Source: Clostridiales bacterium
GTDB lineage: Bacteria > Bacillota > Clostridia > Christensenellales > CAG-314
Direction: 5' to 3'
Length of the DNA stretch: 40,609 nt
Assembly: GCA_022508345.1 (NCBI GenBank)
Contig: JAFLVK010000001.1
Span: forward strand, 661,841-702,449
In this document: one piece after another, positions 17,776 to 25,593 of the stretch
Numbering within the stretch: position 1 is the stretch's first letter
Layout of the letters: each line of letters starts with the position of its first letter
Notes under the pieces: generated by a model
The model's input: the letters and a program-made list of their open reading frames with translations, nothing else
The model's database searches: none
Told to the model about the DNA's origin: nothing
Translations under genes and position numbers: made by a program

Positions 17776-17892
17776 ATGAAAGTAAAACCGTCAGTAAAGC
17801 CCATGTGCGACAAGTGCAAGGTTATCAAACGTAACGGCAAAGTTATGGTTATTTGTTCCAAATATCCCAAACACAAGCAACGCCAAGGCTAA
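17776..17892 (+). CDS. rpmJ: 50S ribosomal protein bL36, zinc-binding form
   Basis: L36 is the smallest 50S protein. The 38-residue product begins [16 protein letters not shown], and its zinc ligands are C11, C14, C27 and H33. This is the zinc-dependent (C+) form. CAAGGAGG lies before the ATG at 17776. It stands between infA and rpsM as usual; a 155-base gap, with no gene that I can support, follows before rpsM. Confidence 0.96.
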   Translation: MKVKPSVKPMCDKCKVIKRNGKVMVICSKYPKHKQRQG

Positions 17893-18047
17893 AGGCTCGT
17901 TGCCTGTGTTGCGGTATGCTGAACTCAGGCTACAATCACGCTTGGATATCATTGAAACATCATTCCACATAGGCTTTCAATTTTATCGGCGTGTAAATAT
18001 ACAACAAATTACAAATCATATTCAAATTTTAACAAGGAGAAAATCAA
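17893..18047 (+). other. Gene-free spacer between rpmJ and rpsM
   Basis: This 155-base gap is long for the block. GCCT near 17890-17900 and AGGC near 17927 could pair weakly. The second half is AT-rich and ends with the rpsM ribosome site AAGGAG. I see no convincing promoter, terminator or reading frame here. Confidence 0.4.
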
Positions 18048-18422
18048 ATGGCTCGTATTTCCGGTGTAGATTTACCCAGAGAAAAACGTATTGAAATCGG
18101 TTTGACCTACATTTACGGAATCGGACGTACAACTGCTAAGAACATCTTGGCAGAAACCGGCGTCAATCCCGATACGCGCGTCAAGGACCTTACCGAAGAC
18201 GACATATCCAAGATCCGTGACTGTATTGAAAAGGAATATCACGTAGAAGGTGACCTTCGCCGTGAAGTTTCCATGAATATCAAGAGACAAATAGAAATCG
18301 GCTCCTACCGTGGAATCCGTCACCGTAAGGGACTCCCCGTACGCGGACAATCCACGAAACAAAACGCTCGCACCCGCAAGGGACCCAAGCGTACTGTTTC
18401 TCGCGGTAAGAAGGCTAAATAA
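18048..18422 (+). CDS. rpsM: 30S ribosomal protein uS13
   Basis: S13 sits at the top of the 30S head and bridges to the 50S subunit. The 124-residue product begins [21 protein letters not shown], has a helix-two-turn-helix, and ends in the basic tail with [21 protein letters not shown] that reaches the P-site tRNA. AACAAGGAG precedes the ATG at 18048. It is the first gene of the classical alpha operon order. Confidence 0.98.
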   Translation: MARISGVDLPREKRIEIGLTYIYGIGRTTAKNILAETGVNPDTRVKDLTEDDISKIRDCIEKEYHVEGDLRREVSMNIKRQIEIGSYRGIRHRKGLPVRGQSTKQNARTRKGPKRTVSRGKKAK

Positions 18423-18436
18423 GGAGGCTAAATAAA

Positions 18437-18829
18437 ATGGCAGGAAAGAAAATTGTCAAGAAAAGAAGAGACTTAAGAAAGGTTGACAAAGGACAAGTAC
18501 ACATTCACGCTTCCTTCAACAACACAATTGTAACTTTTACCGACTTGAACGGTAACGCTCTCACTCAATGCAGCTCCGGCGCACTTGGTTTCAGAGGTTC
18601 CCGTAAGAGTACGGCTTTTGCTGCTCAACAAGCTTGTGAAACGGCTGCTAAGGCTGCTAAGGACATGTACGGCATTCGCTCTGTAGAAGTGTACGTAAAG
18701 GGTCCCGGTCAAGGACGTGAATCGGCTATCCGCGCTTTGCAAACAGCTGAAATCGACGTTACGCTCATTCGTGACGTAAGCCCCATCGCTCACAACGGTT
18801 GCCGTCCGCCCAAGCGCAGAAGAGTATAG
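18437..18829 (+). CDS. rpsK: 30S ribosomal protein uS11
   Basis: S11 lies on the 30S platform near the E site and the mRNA exit. The 130-residue product contains [20 protein letters not shown] and the C-terminal family signature [28 protein letters not shown] stands before the ATG at 18437. Length and position are standard. Confidence 0.98.
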   Translation: MAGKKIVKKRRDLRKVDKGQVHIHASFNNTIVTFTDLNGNALTQCSSGALGFRGSRKSTAFAAQQACETAAKAAKDMYGIRSVEVYVKGPGQGRESAIRALQTAEIDVTLIRDVSPIAHNGCRPPKRRRV

Positions 18830-18845
18830 TTAAAGGAGAATTATC

Positions 18846-19472
18846 ATGGCAAGAAATACAAGTGCAGATTGCCGTCAATGCAGACGTGAAAAATGCAAGC
18901 TGTTTTTGAAGGGCGACAGATGCTACACCGACAAGTGTCCCGTTACAAAGCGCGGCAAGATCCCCGGTGTGCACGCCGACAGCAGAAAGAAGGTTACCGA
19001 ATACGGTCAACAGCTTCGTGAAAAACAAAAGACCAAGCGTATTTACGGTCTTCAGGAAAAGCAATTCCACAAGTACTACGAGGAAGCTGAACGTCTCAAG
19101 GGCGTTACAGGCGCTAACATGCTTATACTGCTTGAACAAAGACTGGACAACGTAGTTTACCGTCTTGGTATCGGCGTATCCCGTAGCCAAGCTCGTCAGT
19201 TCGTTAACCACGGTCTTATCACCGTTAACGGCAAGCGCGTAACAATCCCCAGCTACCAAATCAGAGTAGGCGACGTTATTTCCATTAAGGATAACAAGCG
19301 CGAACAACCCTTGTTCGTGGAACTCAAACAATCCAAAAAGCCGGGCAACATCCCTCAATGGTTGGATTTTGAACCTGCTGAACTTACAGGTAAAGTACTT
19401 GCTAAGCCTACAAGAGAAGACATCGACATGGCTATCCAAGAGCACATGATCGTCGAGTTGTACTCGAAGTAA
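18846..19472 (+). CDS. rpsD: 30S ribosomal protein uS4, zinc-finger form
   Basis: S4 starts 30S assembly with S7 and, in several bacteria, represses its own operon by binding an mRNA pseudoknot. The 208-residue product has an N-terminal four-cysteine group (C9, C12, C26, C31) typical of the zinc-binding form and an S4 RNA-binding domain with RLDNVVYRLGIGVSRSQARQ. In Bacillus subtilis rpsD lies elsewhere; its place here between rpsK and rpoA follows the clostridial order. AAAGGAGAA precedes the ATG. Confidence 0.98.
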   Translation: MARNTSADCRQCRREKCKLFLKGDRCYTDKCPVTKRGKIPGVHADSRKKVTEYGQQLREKQKTKRIYGLQEKQFHKYYEEAERLKGVTGANMLILLEQRLDNVVYRLGIGVSRSQARQFVNHGLITVNGKRVTIPSYQIRVGDVISIKDNKREQPLFVELKQSKKPGNIPQWLDFEPAELTGKVLAKPTREDIDMAIQEHMIVELYSK

Positions 19473-19541
19473 TTCTAAAGATTAACTTACGGCTTAACGT
19501 AATTTACAAACTAAATTTAATATAAAGGAGATTGTTGTCCA

Positions 19542-20513
19542 ATGATGGAAATAGAAAAACCGGTCATGACAGTTGAAGAAAGCGGTCAGAATGCCAGTAT
19601 CATCAAGATTGTGGCTGAACCCCTGGAAAGAGGCTACGGCATAACTCTTGGTAACGCGCTCCGTCGCGTGCTCCTGGCGGCTCTGCCCGGTGTTGCAGTT
19701 GTCGGTCTCAGAATTGAGGGCATTCAACACGAGTTTTCAACAGTCAACGGTGTCAAAGAAGACGTAACAGACATTATCCTCAACATCAAGCGTTTGGCAT
19801 TGAAGTCGGATAACGAAGACAATGATTTCAGAAAGACAATAACGATAAACAAGGTTGGTCCTTGCGAAGTTCACGCAGGCGACATCATCACCGACAGCGA
19901 AGTGGAGGTGCTGAACCCCGATTTGTACATCTGTACACTGGAAGAGGGCGGTTCGTTCAACTGCGAACTGTATGTTGCAAGAGGACTTGGTTACAACTCT
20001 ATCGAAAAGAACAAAGAGCGCAACCGCGAACTCAAGCTTAACTATCCCATCGGTTACATACCCATTGACTCGATATTCGGACCTGTTAAAAAGGCTAGCT
20101 ACAATGTCGAAAGCGCCCGCGTAGGTCAAGACATCACTCGCGACAAGCTGACGCTTGAGGTTGAAACTAACGGAGCCTTTTCCGGTCGTGAAATTGTTAG
20201 CTTAGCTGCTCGCATCATCGAAGACCACATCAAGATGTTTGTTGATTTGTCTGAAAACTTCAACAGGGATATTCTTATCCCCAGAGAAAGCGACAACCAC
20301 AAAAAGGTACTGGAAATGAACATCGACGACATGGATTTGTCCGTTCGTTCCTACAACTGCCTGAAGCGCGCAGGTATCCAAACAGTGGAAGACCTGACTC
20401 GCCGTACCGAAGACGATATGTTAAAGGTAAGAAACCTGGGCAGAAAGTCGCTTGACGAAGTTATTGCAAAGCTGGAAAGTTACGGCCTGTCTTTGAAGAA
20501 TAAGGATGAATAG
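19542..20513 (+). CDS. rpoA: RNA polymerase subunit alpha
   Basis: The alpha dimer nucleates RNA polymerase assembly. The 323-residue product has the N-terminal domain with PLERGYGITLGNALRRVLL and GIQHEFSTVNGVKEDV, a linker, and a C-terminal domain from about residue 255 with MDLSVRSYNCLKRAGI and VRNLGRKSLDEVIAKL. That domain binds UP elements such as the A/T tract before the rpsJ promoter. AAAGGAG at 19524-19530 lies before two adjacent ATG codons (19542 and 19545); the first is used here. Confidence 0.98.
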   Translation: MMEIEKPVMTVEESGQNASIIKIVAEPLERGYGITLGNALRRVLLAALPGVAVVGLRIEGIQHEFSTVNGVKEDVTDIILNIKRLALKSDNEDNDFRKTITINKVGPCEVHAGDIITDSEVEVLNPDLYICTLEEGGSFNCELYVARGLGYNSIEKNKERNRELKLNYPIGYIPIDSIFGPVKKASYNVESARVGQDITRDKLTLEVETNGAFSGREIVSLAARIIEDHIKMFVDLSENFNRDILIPRESDNHKKVLEMNIDDMDLSVRSYNCLKRAGIQTVEDLTRRTEDDMLKVRNLGRKSLDEVIAKLESYGLSLKNKDE

Positions 20514-20524
20514 GAGTAGATAAT

Positions 20525-21034
20525 ATGGCAACACAAAGAAAATTAGGTAAAGCAACCGATTTGAGATTGGCTCTTTTGAAAAACCAAGTTTCCCAACTGC
20601 TGTGGAACGGTAAGCTTGAAACCACCGAAGCTCGCGCTAAGGAAGTTCAAAAGCTTGCAGAAAAGTACATCACGCTTGCTGTCAATACCTACAAGGATAC
20701 AGTAGAAGTTGAAAAGACAAAGATTGTAAACGGCAAAGAAACAAAGGTAACCGTACTAAACGACGGCGCTAAGAAGCTTGCTGCACGTCGCAGACTTATG
20801 GCTAACCTTGCTGATTTGCAAGAAACACGCCTCCCCAAGGAAAGCGCAACGGAGTACAGGCTTCGTACCAAGACCGTTCGTCATCCTTTGGTAGAAAAGC
20901 TCTTCAACGACTATGCTCCCAAGTTTGACAAACAGGCTGAAGAAAAGGGACAAAAGGGCGGCTACACAGCCATCTACAAGATGAACGCTCGTCGTGGCGA
21001 CGGTGCTGAAATGGCTCTCATCGTTGTACTTTAG
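20525..21034 (+). CDS. rplQ: 50S ribosomal protein bL17, enlarged
   Basis: L17 is a peripheral 50S protein beside the tunnel exit. The N-terminal core (MATQRKLGKATDLRLALLKN, then KLETTEARAKEVQKLAEKYI) and the C-terminal core (YTAIYKMNARRGDGAEMALI) are clear. Between them lie extra segments, notably DTVEVEKTKIVNGKETKVTV and a stretch after LADLQET. At 169 residues the protein is well above the usual 112-130. AGGAGTAG precedes the ATG. It is the last gene of the block. Confidence 0.96.
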   Translation: MATQRKLGKATDLRLALLKNQVSQLLWNGKLETTEARAKEVQKLAEKYITLAVNTYKDTVEVEKTKIVNGKETKVTVLNDGAKKLAARRRLMANLADLQETRLPKESATEYRLRTKTVRHPLVEKLFNDYAPKFDKQAEEKGQKGGYTAIYKMNARRGDGAEMALIVVL

Positions 21035-21035
21035 T

Positions 21036-21111
21036 CTCGCATGCTTCCGCCCAAAACGGTTTCGCTCGCTAGCGCTCACTGCAGATTATTTTGGGTCGGA
21101 ACACACTCGCC
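21036..21111 (-). repeat. Dispersed structured repeat, copy 1
   Basis: Read on the minus strand, this copy begins GGCGAGTGTGTTCC, has the core CAAAATAATCTGCA, and ends GGAAGCATGCGAG. The arms TTCCG(A)CCCAAAA and TTTTGGGCGGAA pair over 12 bp with one bulged A. The same element lies on the plus strand at 25703-25769 and 37391-37478. It fills the gap between the rplQ stop and the terminator. Confidence 0.7.
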
Positions 21112-21131
21112 TTTACCATTATAAGATTAAC

Positions 21132-21166
21132 AAAATCTCACTGCATATAACCGCAGTGAGATTTTT
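21132..21166 (+). terminator. Terminator of the ribosomal protein block
   Basis: AAAATCTCACTGC (21132-21144) pairs with GCAGTGAGATTTT (21153-21165), a perfect 13-bp stem with an 8-base loop and a T run. It should stop the long ribosomal transcript 98 bases after rplQ. Confidence 0.9.
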
Positions 21167-21185
21167 CGCATTTAGCCATATGCTG

Positions 21186-21214
21186 TTGTTTTTGTACCCG
21201 TTTTGTGGTAGAAT
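21186..21214 (+). promoter_or_regulatory. Candidate extended -10 promoter of the membrane protein gene
   Basis: TTGTTT (21186-21191), a 17-base spacer ending in TGG, and TAGAAT (21209-21214). The TGn before the -10 box is an extended -10 element. Transcription would start near 21221, about 31 bases before the ATG, leaving room for the GGAGA ribosome site at 21241. Confidence 0.6.
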
Positions 21215-21251
21215 AGTCGTACGACAAACAGTACTTTTGCGGAGAGCAGGA

Positions 21252-21956
21252 ATGAAAGTAATTGAGAAAATATTCGGAATTTTCTTTAAGTTGTTAGGGT
21301 TGATATTTTGTGGTATTGGTCTTTGTCTTGTAATTTCCCAAATTATTGAAAATCCTACATACGTTCCTTGCTATGTTGGTGCAGTTTTTTTAACTACTGT
21401 AACCGTACTTGTTTTGTTTTTTTTGTATTGCTCATTCAATTTACCTATTCCCTCTTGCAAACCCAAGCCTAAAACTTTTTCCATATATTTAACGATATGG
21501 TTCATTGTTGTGATTTACGTTTGCGCACTGGGAGCAGCATTGTTGTGGTGGGGATTTACAGTTGCCGAACACTTGCGCGGACTTTTGTTGGCGTTTGCAA
21601 TAGTTTTAACGACTTTTGGTGGAGTTGCTGTCGGCGGACTGTTTTGGCAGCTTATCATTCGCCAAAAAAATAAAATTGTACTTAAACACGGCATTGAAAC
21701 GGAAGCGACTTTTATTGACAGTGACACTAATATTTCGGTGCATTCCGGTAAAGATATAGGTGGTACTCGTATTTTTCTGTATTACGTTAAATTCAGATAT
21801 TTTAATGGAGAAAAGGAAATCATAGTAAAATCACAATCGATGTATTCCCAAACAGAGGCAAGATATTTTGAACTAATGGATAAGTTTTTAGTTAAGTACA
21901 AAGGGAAAAGGGCGGTAATTTCGCAATTACCGGAAGATATAAACGAAAATATCTAA
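21252..21956 (+). CDS. Four-span membrane protein with a DUF3592-like cytoplasmic domain
   Basis: A 234-residue protein of unknown function. Hydrophobic segments lie at about residues 7-30, 40-62, 75-100 and 107-133. A soluble tail follows with ATFIDSDTNISV, then YYVKFRYFNGEKEIIV and KYKGKRAVI. This pattern resembles DUF3592 domains, which follow membrane spans in other small bacterial proteins; the likeness is by eye only. The start at 21252 follows GGAGA; the open frame upstream runs through the terminator and is not coding. The gene is visibly richer in A and T than the ribosomal genes, which may hint at a different origin. It is convergent with the bile salt hydrolase gene. Confidence 0.7.
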   Translation: MKVIEKIFGIFFKLLGLIFCGIGLCLVISQIIENPTYVPCYVGAVFLTTVTVLVLFFLYCSFNLPIPSCKPKPKTFSIYLTIWFIVVIYVCALGAALLWWGFTVAEHLRGLLLAFAIVLTTFGGVAVGGLFWQLIIRQKNKIVLKHGIETEATFIDSDTNISVHSGKDIGGTRIFLYYVKFRYFNGEKEIIVKSQSMYSQTEARYFELMDKFLVKYKGKRAVISQLPEDINENI

Positions 21957-21987
21957 ATTTCAATTTATTGCAATATCAACTTATAAT

Positions 21988-22017
21988 AAAACCCTACCGA
22001 ATTAACGGTAGGGTTTT
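21988..22017. terminator. Bidirectional terminator between two convergent genes
   Basis: AAAACCCTACCG (21988-21999) and CGGTAGGGTTTT (22006-22017) form a perfect 12-bp stem with a 6-base loop. It has A and T ends on both sides, so it can serve the membrane protein gene from the left and bile salt hydrolase from the right. Confidence 0.9.
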
Positions 22018-22020
22018 GGT

Positions 22021-22992
22021 TTAGTTTTGTTGGTTTAAGTTCCAATCTGTTGCAAGGGGGTAAGAAACAAGTTGTTTGCCGTCGAGGTCGGTGTGGTGCA
22101 TGTCCACAGCGGATATTTGACTGTTCTCGTACGTTGTGTAGTAGTAGATACCTTTTGTTGTGTTACAGCAGGAGGAGTAAATGGTGTATTCGTAACCGTG
22201 GTCTACAGCGCAGCAGCCTTTTTGTTGTGCAACCGAGCCGAGTATGTGGAAGAAGTGGGTGACACTTTCCTTTTCGCTGTTACCGATGACCGAATTGTTC
22301 AGTACAAATGCCGCGCGAACAAAGCGTGATGCGCTTGATAAGTCCCCTGGTAAACCAAAGCCGCCCGCGCCGCGGCTGTAGGCTTGCAAGTCCAATTTGT
22401 CGGCAAAGCGGTTGTTAGCAATTTCGCGAGTTGCACCCATGTAGTGGCTGAGGTTCAACATATGGAAGTCGAACGTCGGGCTGTTGGTCATGACGTTTAC
22501 CGGATTGTCGTGTACGTGTAAGCCGTCATGCGTGCTTTCAACCACAATGGACTCAATGCTGTCAGAGATGTGCCAGTGCAATGGTGAAAGTTTCAGTTGC
22601 TCACTGAAATCTTCGTTGTACAGGCTAATTTTACCCAGCAACACACGCGCTTCAGCTACCGTTGCACATTGAGCAAGTATCCAAGGGATAAATTCGAATG
22701 GCGTAACATTGTCCTTGCCCTTTGTCAGCGGCTTGTACTCGGCATACTTGGGAAAGTTCAGCCCCGCCATGCTCAGCCCCTTTTCGTTGGTGGCATCGTA
22801 GTACAGCGGATAGTCGTTTTGCACAAACGCCATACCAATAATTGCGTAGTGGTTGTTTAGCGCCTTTACCTTTCGAAATTTCAGAGGATAGTTTCTCGGC
22901 GTAACGGTAACAGTTTCGTTGTAGGAAAATTCGTAATCAAGGTTTCTGCCAAAGTAGTGGTCTTTTGTCTTGAAAGAAATTGAAGTGCACAT
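22021..22992 (-). CDS. bsh: Bile salt hydrolase / choloylglycine hydrolase family (Ntn hydrolase)
   Basis: It is predicted to split glycine or taurine from conjugated bile acids; the same family also holds penicillin V acylases. I chose the start at 22992, so that Cys2 of MCTSISFKTKD becomes the N-terminal nucleophile after Met removal. GGAG lies directly upstream within the alternative start at 23004, which would bury the cysteine. Residues matching the known active site are C2, R16, D19, N79, N170 (MTNSPTF) and R223 (SSASRFVR). The product has 323 residues and no signal peptide, so it is cytoplasmic. The motif GLPGDLSSASRFVR favours bile salts over penicillin, without proof. It stands alone, with its own promoter. 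Confidence 0.9.
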   Translation of the reverse strand: MCTSISFKTKDHYFGRNLDYEFSYNETVTVTPRNYPLKFRKVKALNNHYAIIGMAFVQNDYPLYYDATNEKGLSMAGLNFPKYAEYKPLTKGKDNVTPFEFIPWILAQCATVAEARVLLGKISLYNEDFSEQLKLSPLHWHISDSIESIVVESTHDGLHVHDNPVNVMTNSPTFDFHMLNLSHYMGATREIANNRFADKLDLQAYSRGAGGFGLPGDLSSASRFVRAAFVLNNSVIGNSEKESVTHFFHILGSVAQQKGCCAVDHGYEYTIYSSCCNTTKGIYYYTTYENSQISAVDMHHTDLDGKQLVSYPLATDWNLNQQN

Positions 22993-23024
22993 ATTTTTCT
23001 CCATGGGGAATGTTTCTATCCGAT

Positions 23025-23053
23025 AGTATACACCATAATGATGTGTATTTCAA
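23025..23053 (-). promoter_or_regulatory. Promoter of bile salt hydrolase with a dyad in the spacer
   Basis: On the minus strand: TTGAAA (23053-23048), a 17-base spacer and TATACT (23030-23025). The inverted repeat ATACAC/GTGTAT (23028-23033 with 23043-23048) lies between the two boxes, a classic place for a repressor to bind. The mRNA leader would be about 25 nt. No regulator gene lies next to it. Confidence 0.75.
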
Positions 23054-23112
23054 GTTAGATAAGCAAATACTAAATAAAATACACTAAAAGTAGTGCATTA
23101 TAGATACAGGTA

Positions 23113-23121
23113 TGGTAGAAT
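23113..23121 (+). promoter_or_regulatory. Extended -10 element whose start site falls on the next ATG
   Basis: TGG followed by TAGAAT (23116-23121), an extended -10 element. The -35 region is poor, but a 5-bp dyad (CACTA-AAAG-TAGTG, 23082-23095) lies there. The first transcribed base should be 23128, the A of the ATG, predicting a leaderless mRNA for the following gene and its operon. Confidence 0.55.
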
Positions 23122-23127
23122 AGAATT

Positions 23128-23601
23128 ATGAAAAGAAAAATTATTTTTGCGGTGGTGATAACTATTATGTGTTTGGCAGCTTTTGCATTTGGTGCCGGCT
23201 TTGGCGTTGCTAAAAATGGCGACAGTACAGGTACTTTCAATACTACCGACAGCAACCGTTTTGTCGTGTTTACAACCAAGGCGCAATTTGATAAATTCGT
23301 GGCAAGCCAAGAGGGAGATTTGTTCAATGTCCCTGCAAGCGAACGCGCAAAGTACGACAGCAAATTTTTTGAAACGCAGGCGCTTGTCCTGTTTCTCACT
23401 GACGGCATGAGCGGAAGCATCAAGGTGTCATATGAGGGCTACAAATTAGACGGAAGTGAGCTCCACGTTACAGTAAAGGAACTGAGCCCGCAAATTCACA
23501 CAATGGACCTCAAGTACAACACGCTGTGCGCTGCTGTTCCGCAAGAGATTGCAGGCGGTATAACCAAGGTTGTTATTGAAAGCTATCGTGTAAATATCTA
23601 A
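23128..23601 (+). CDS. Unknown small membrane-anchored or exported protein
   Basis: The 157-residue product starts with a basic tip and one hydrophobic segment (MKRKIIFAVVITIMCLAAFA), an uncleaved anchor or signal peptide without a lipobox. The rest is soluble and probably outside the cell: a FNTTDSNRFVVFTTKAQFDK region, then a beta-rich half with SGSIKVSYEGYKLDGSELHV and ending in KVVIESYRVNI. I do not recognise a family. It lies 15 bases before the flavodiiron gene, so the two are probably co-transcribed. There is no ribosome site before its ATG. Confidence 0.7.
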   Translation: MKRKIIFAVVITIMCLAAFAFGAGFGVAKNGDSTGTFNTTDSNRFVVFTTKAQFDKFVASQEGDLFNVPASERAKYDSKFFETQALVLFLTDGMSGSIKVSYEGYKLDGSELHVTVKELSPQIHTMDLKYNTLCAAVPQEIAGGITKVVIESYRVNI

Positions 23602-23616
23602 TTGTAGGAGAGAACA

Positions 23617-24777
23617 ATGTATATAACTAAAGATATAAAGTATATTGGCGTTAACGATCACCAAATTGACCTCTTCGAAGGGCAGTACGTTGTTAAGAGC
23701 GGCATGGCGTACAACAGCTATGTGATACTGGACGACAAGGTCGCTGTAATGGACACGGTGGACCGTCACTTCGGAAAACAGTGGCTTGCTAATTTGAAAA
23801 AGGCACTTGGCAAGCGCCAACCCGACTACCTCATTGTTCAACACATGGAACCTGACCACTCGGGCAGTATCACCGACTTCTTGGGTGCGTTCCCAAGCGC
23901 TACCGTTGTTGCCAATGCTAAGACATTTATGCTCATGGAAAACTTCTTGGGCAAGGACATTGCACCCAGCAGATTGGTGGTTGAGGAAAATCAAACGCTG
24001 TCGCTGGGCAAGCACAATCTCACGTTTGTTTTTGCACCAATGGTGCACTGGCCGGAAGTTATGGTAACGTACGACAGCACGGACAAGGTACTGTTCTCCG
24101 CTGACGGCTTCGGCAAGTTCGGCGCGCTGGACGTAGAGGAAGACTGGGCATGTGAAGCTCGCCGTTACTACTTCGGCATTGTGGGCAAGTACGGTGTACC
24201 TGTACAAAACCTGCTGAAAAAGGCGGCAACATTGGATATTTCCATCATTTGCCCCTTGCACGGACCTGTGCTTACGGAAAACCTCGGCTACTACCTGAAC
24301 CTGTACAACACATGGAGCAGCTACGGCGTTGAAAGCGCGGGTGTGTGCATTTGCTACACGTCTGTGTACGGACACACCAAAGAGGCGGTTGAAATCTTAG
24401 CGGAAGAGCTGAAGAAAAACGGTTGCGAAAAAGTGGCAATTAACGACCTTGCCCGCTGTGACATGGCGGAAGCAGTGGAAGACGCGTTCCGTTACGGCAA
24501 GCTTGTACTTGCAACAACCACCTACAACGCATCCATCTTCCCATTTATGCATGAGTTTGTAAACCACCTGGTGGAGCACGGATATCAAAACCGCCTTGTT
24601 GGTATTGTTGAAAACGGTTCTTGGGCGCCACAGGCTGCAAACGTAATCAAAAAGCTCATGGGTGGCTGCAAAAACATCACCTTTACTGACACAACGGTAA
24701 CAATTCTTTCGGCGTTGAAACCCGACAACCGCGCGCAAATCGCAAAGCTTGCACAGGAACTTGTAGGTAAACAATAA
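23617..24777 (+). CDS. fprA: Flavodiiron protein (A-type flavoprotein, FprA-like)
   Basis: Flavodiiron proteins reduce oxygen to water or nitric oxide to nitrous oxide in the cytoplasm of anaerobes. The 386-residue product has an N-terminal metallo-beta-lactamase fold with the diiron motif HMEPDH at 76-81 and a further ligand region near HWPEVMVTYD. A flavodoxin domain starts near residue 243, with the FMN loop TSVYGHT at 248-254. There is no extra rubredoxin or flavin reductase domain, so electrons must come from separate partners. GTAGGAGAG precedes the ATG at 23617. The rubrerythrin at 39934 has a related protective role but is separately encoded. Confidence 0.95.
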   Translation: MYITKDIKYIGVNDHQIDLFEGQYVVKSGMAYNSYVILDDKVAVMDTVDRHFGKQWLANLKKALGKRQPDYLIVQHMEPDHSGSITDFLGAFPSATVVANAKTFMLMENFLGKDIAPSRLVVEENQTLSLGKHNLTFVFAPMVHWPEVMVTYDSTDKVLFSADGFGKFGALDVEEDWACEARRYYFGIVGKYGVPVQNLLKKAATLDISIICPLHGPVLTENLGYYLNLYNTWSSYGVESAGVCICYTSVYGHTKEAVEILAEELKKNGCEKVAINDLARCDMAEAVEDAFRYGKLVLATTTYNASIFPFMHEFVNHLVEHGYQNRLVGIVENGSWAPQAANVIKKLMGGCKNITFTDTTVTILSALKPDNRAQIAKLAQELVGKQ

Positions 24778-24793
24778 TTTAACGTAGGTATAT

Positions 24794-24946
24794 ATGTACG
24801 AGTATAAAGTAGAAGTCTTCAAGGTAAAAGATGCCGAGGAGCAGATGAACGAATTAGCGAATGCCGGTTGGAGAGTTATAGCGGTATCTCCGAATATGGC
24901 TATGGGATACGGGATTGTTGTTACATTTGAAAGACAAGTCAAATAA
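24794..24946 (+). CDS. DUF4177-like small protein
   Basis: A 50-residue protein that starts MYEYKVEVFKVKDAEEQMNE and continues LANAGWRVIAVSP, ending VVTFERQVK. This is the usual layout of DUF4177 proteins: a beta strand, a helix, then GW and two strands. The function is unknown. It begins 16 bases after fprA with only a weak AGG upstream, and a terminator follows directly, so it is likely the last gene of that transcript. Confidence 0.7.
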   Translation: MYEYKVEVFKVKDAEEQMNELANAGWRVIAVSPNMAMGYGIVVTFERQVK

Positions 24947-24961
24947 ATAATTTAGTAGAGG

Positions 24962-24991
24962 AAGAGGCTCCCTTACACAAGGGAGCCTCTT
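24962..24991. terminator. Bidirectional terminator between the fprA transcript and pth
   Basis: AAGAGGCTCCCTT (24962-24974) and AAGGGAGCCTCTT (24979-24991) form a perfect 13-bp stem with an ACAC loop. It lies between two convergent genes and has A and T ends on both sides. Confidence 0.9.
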
Positions 24992-24994
24992 TAG

Positions 24995-25558
24995 TTAGCG
25001 GATATTGTATTTCTGCATAACGTGGTCGATGGGGTCGCCGTGCACAAAGTCGTAGAGCGCTTGCGCCGCTTGGTCGAGGACGGTATCCAGCGCCTTGTGG
25101 TCGTCGTCGGTAACTTGGGATAGCACATACTCAATCAGTGGCATGGGCGTTTCCTTGCCTATACCAACGCGCACGCGCGGGAAGTCGTCGGTGGATAACA
25201 TCTGCACAATATTCTTCATGCCGTTGTGCGTTCCTGCCGATCCGTTGACGCGTATGCGTAGCTTTCCAATGGTAATGTCGATGTCGTCGTATGCCACAAT
25301 CAGCTTGCCCTTTTCAATCTTGTACTTGTGGCACAGCTCCTGTACCGCTTCACCCGACAGGTTCATATAAGTAACGGGTTTGGCAACAATCACCTTTTCG
25401 CCGTTGACCTTGGCGTGCGCTGTAACGGCGCGACATTCGCCCTTGGTAAAGCTTACGCCCAGCTTTTCCACTAGCCTGTCCACAACCATAAAGCCCATGT
25501 TGTGAAACGTATTGAAATACTTTTTTTCGGGGTTTCCTAGTCCTACTACTAAATACAT
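24995..25558 (-). CDS. pth: Peptidyl-tRNA hydrolase
   Basis: It frees tRNA from peptidyl-tRNA that drops off the ribosome. The 187-residue product starts MYLVVGLGNPEKKYFNTFHN and contains the catalytic histidine in that stretch (TFHNMGF), with further conserved VAKPVTYMNLSG and YDDIDI. The start at 25558 matches the normal N-terminus; the 40 residues that could be read upstream are not family-like. There is no ribosome site, and the ATG falls on the predicted transcription start. In Bacillus, pth lies just upstream of mfd on the same strand; here it is adjacent to mfd but inverted. Confidence 0.96.
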   Translation of the reverse strand: MYLVVGLGNPEKKYFNTFHNMGFMVVDRLVEKLGVSFTKGECRAVTAHAKVNGEKVIVAKPVTYMNLSGEAVQELCHKYKIEKGKLIVAYDDIDITIGKLRIRVNGSAGTHNGMKNIVQMLSTDDFPRVRVGIGKETPMPLIEYVLSQVTDDDHKALDTVLDQAAQALYDFVHGDPIDHVMQKYNIR

Positions 25559-25564
25559 GATTAA

Positions 25565-25593
25565 ATAATAACACAAAAACGGATAATTGTAAA
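25565..25593 (-). promoter_or_regulatory. Promoter placing the transcription start on the pth ATG
   Basis: On the minus strand: TTTACA (25593-25588), a 17-base spacer, TATTAT (25570-25565), then six bases and the ATG at 25558. The expected first base is the A of that ATG, so pth mRNA should be leaderless. Confidence 0.7.

Noticed and set aside
20994-21251. Longer start for the membrane protein at 21252
   Set aside because: The extension overlaps rplQ, repeat copy 1, a terminator and the likely promoter.
22993-23004. Start of bile salt hydrolase four codons upstream
   Set aside because: It would leave the catalytic cysteine at position 6; the family needs Cys directly after the initiator Met, and GGAG lies inside these codons as the ribosome site.
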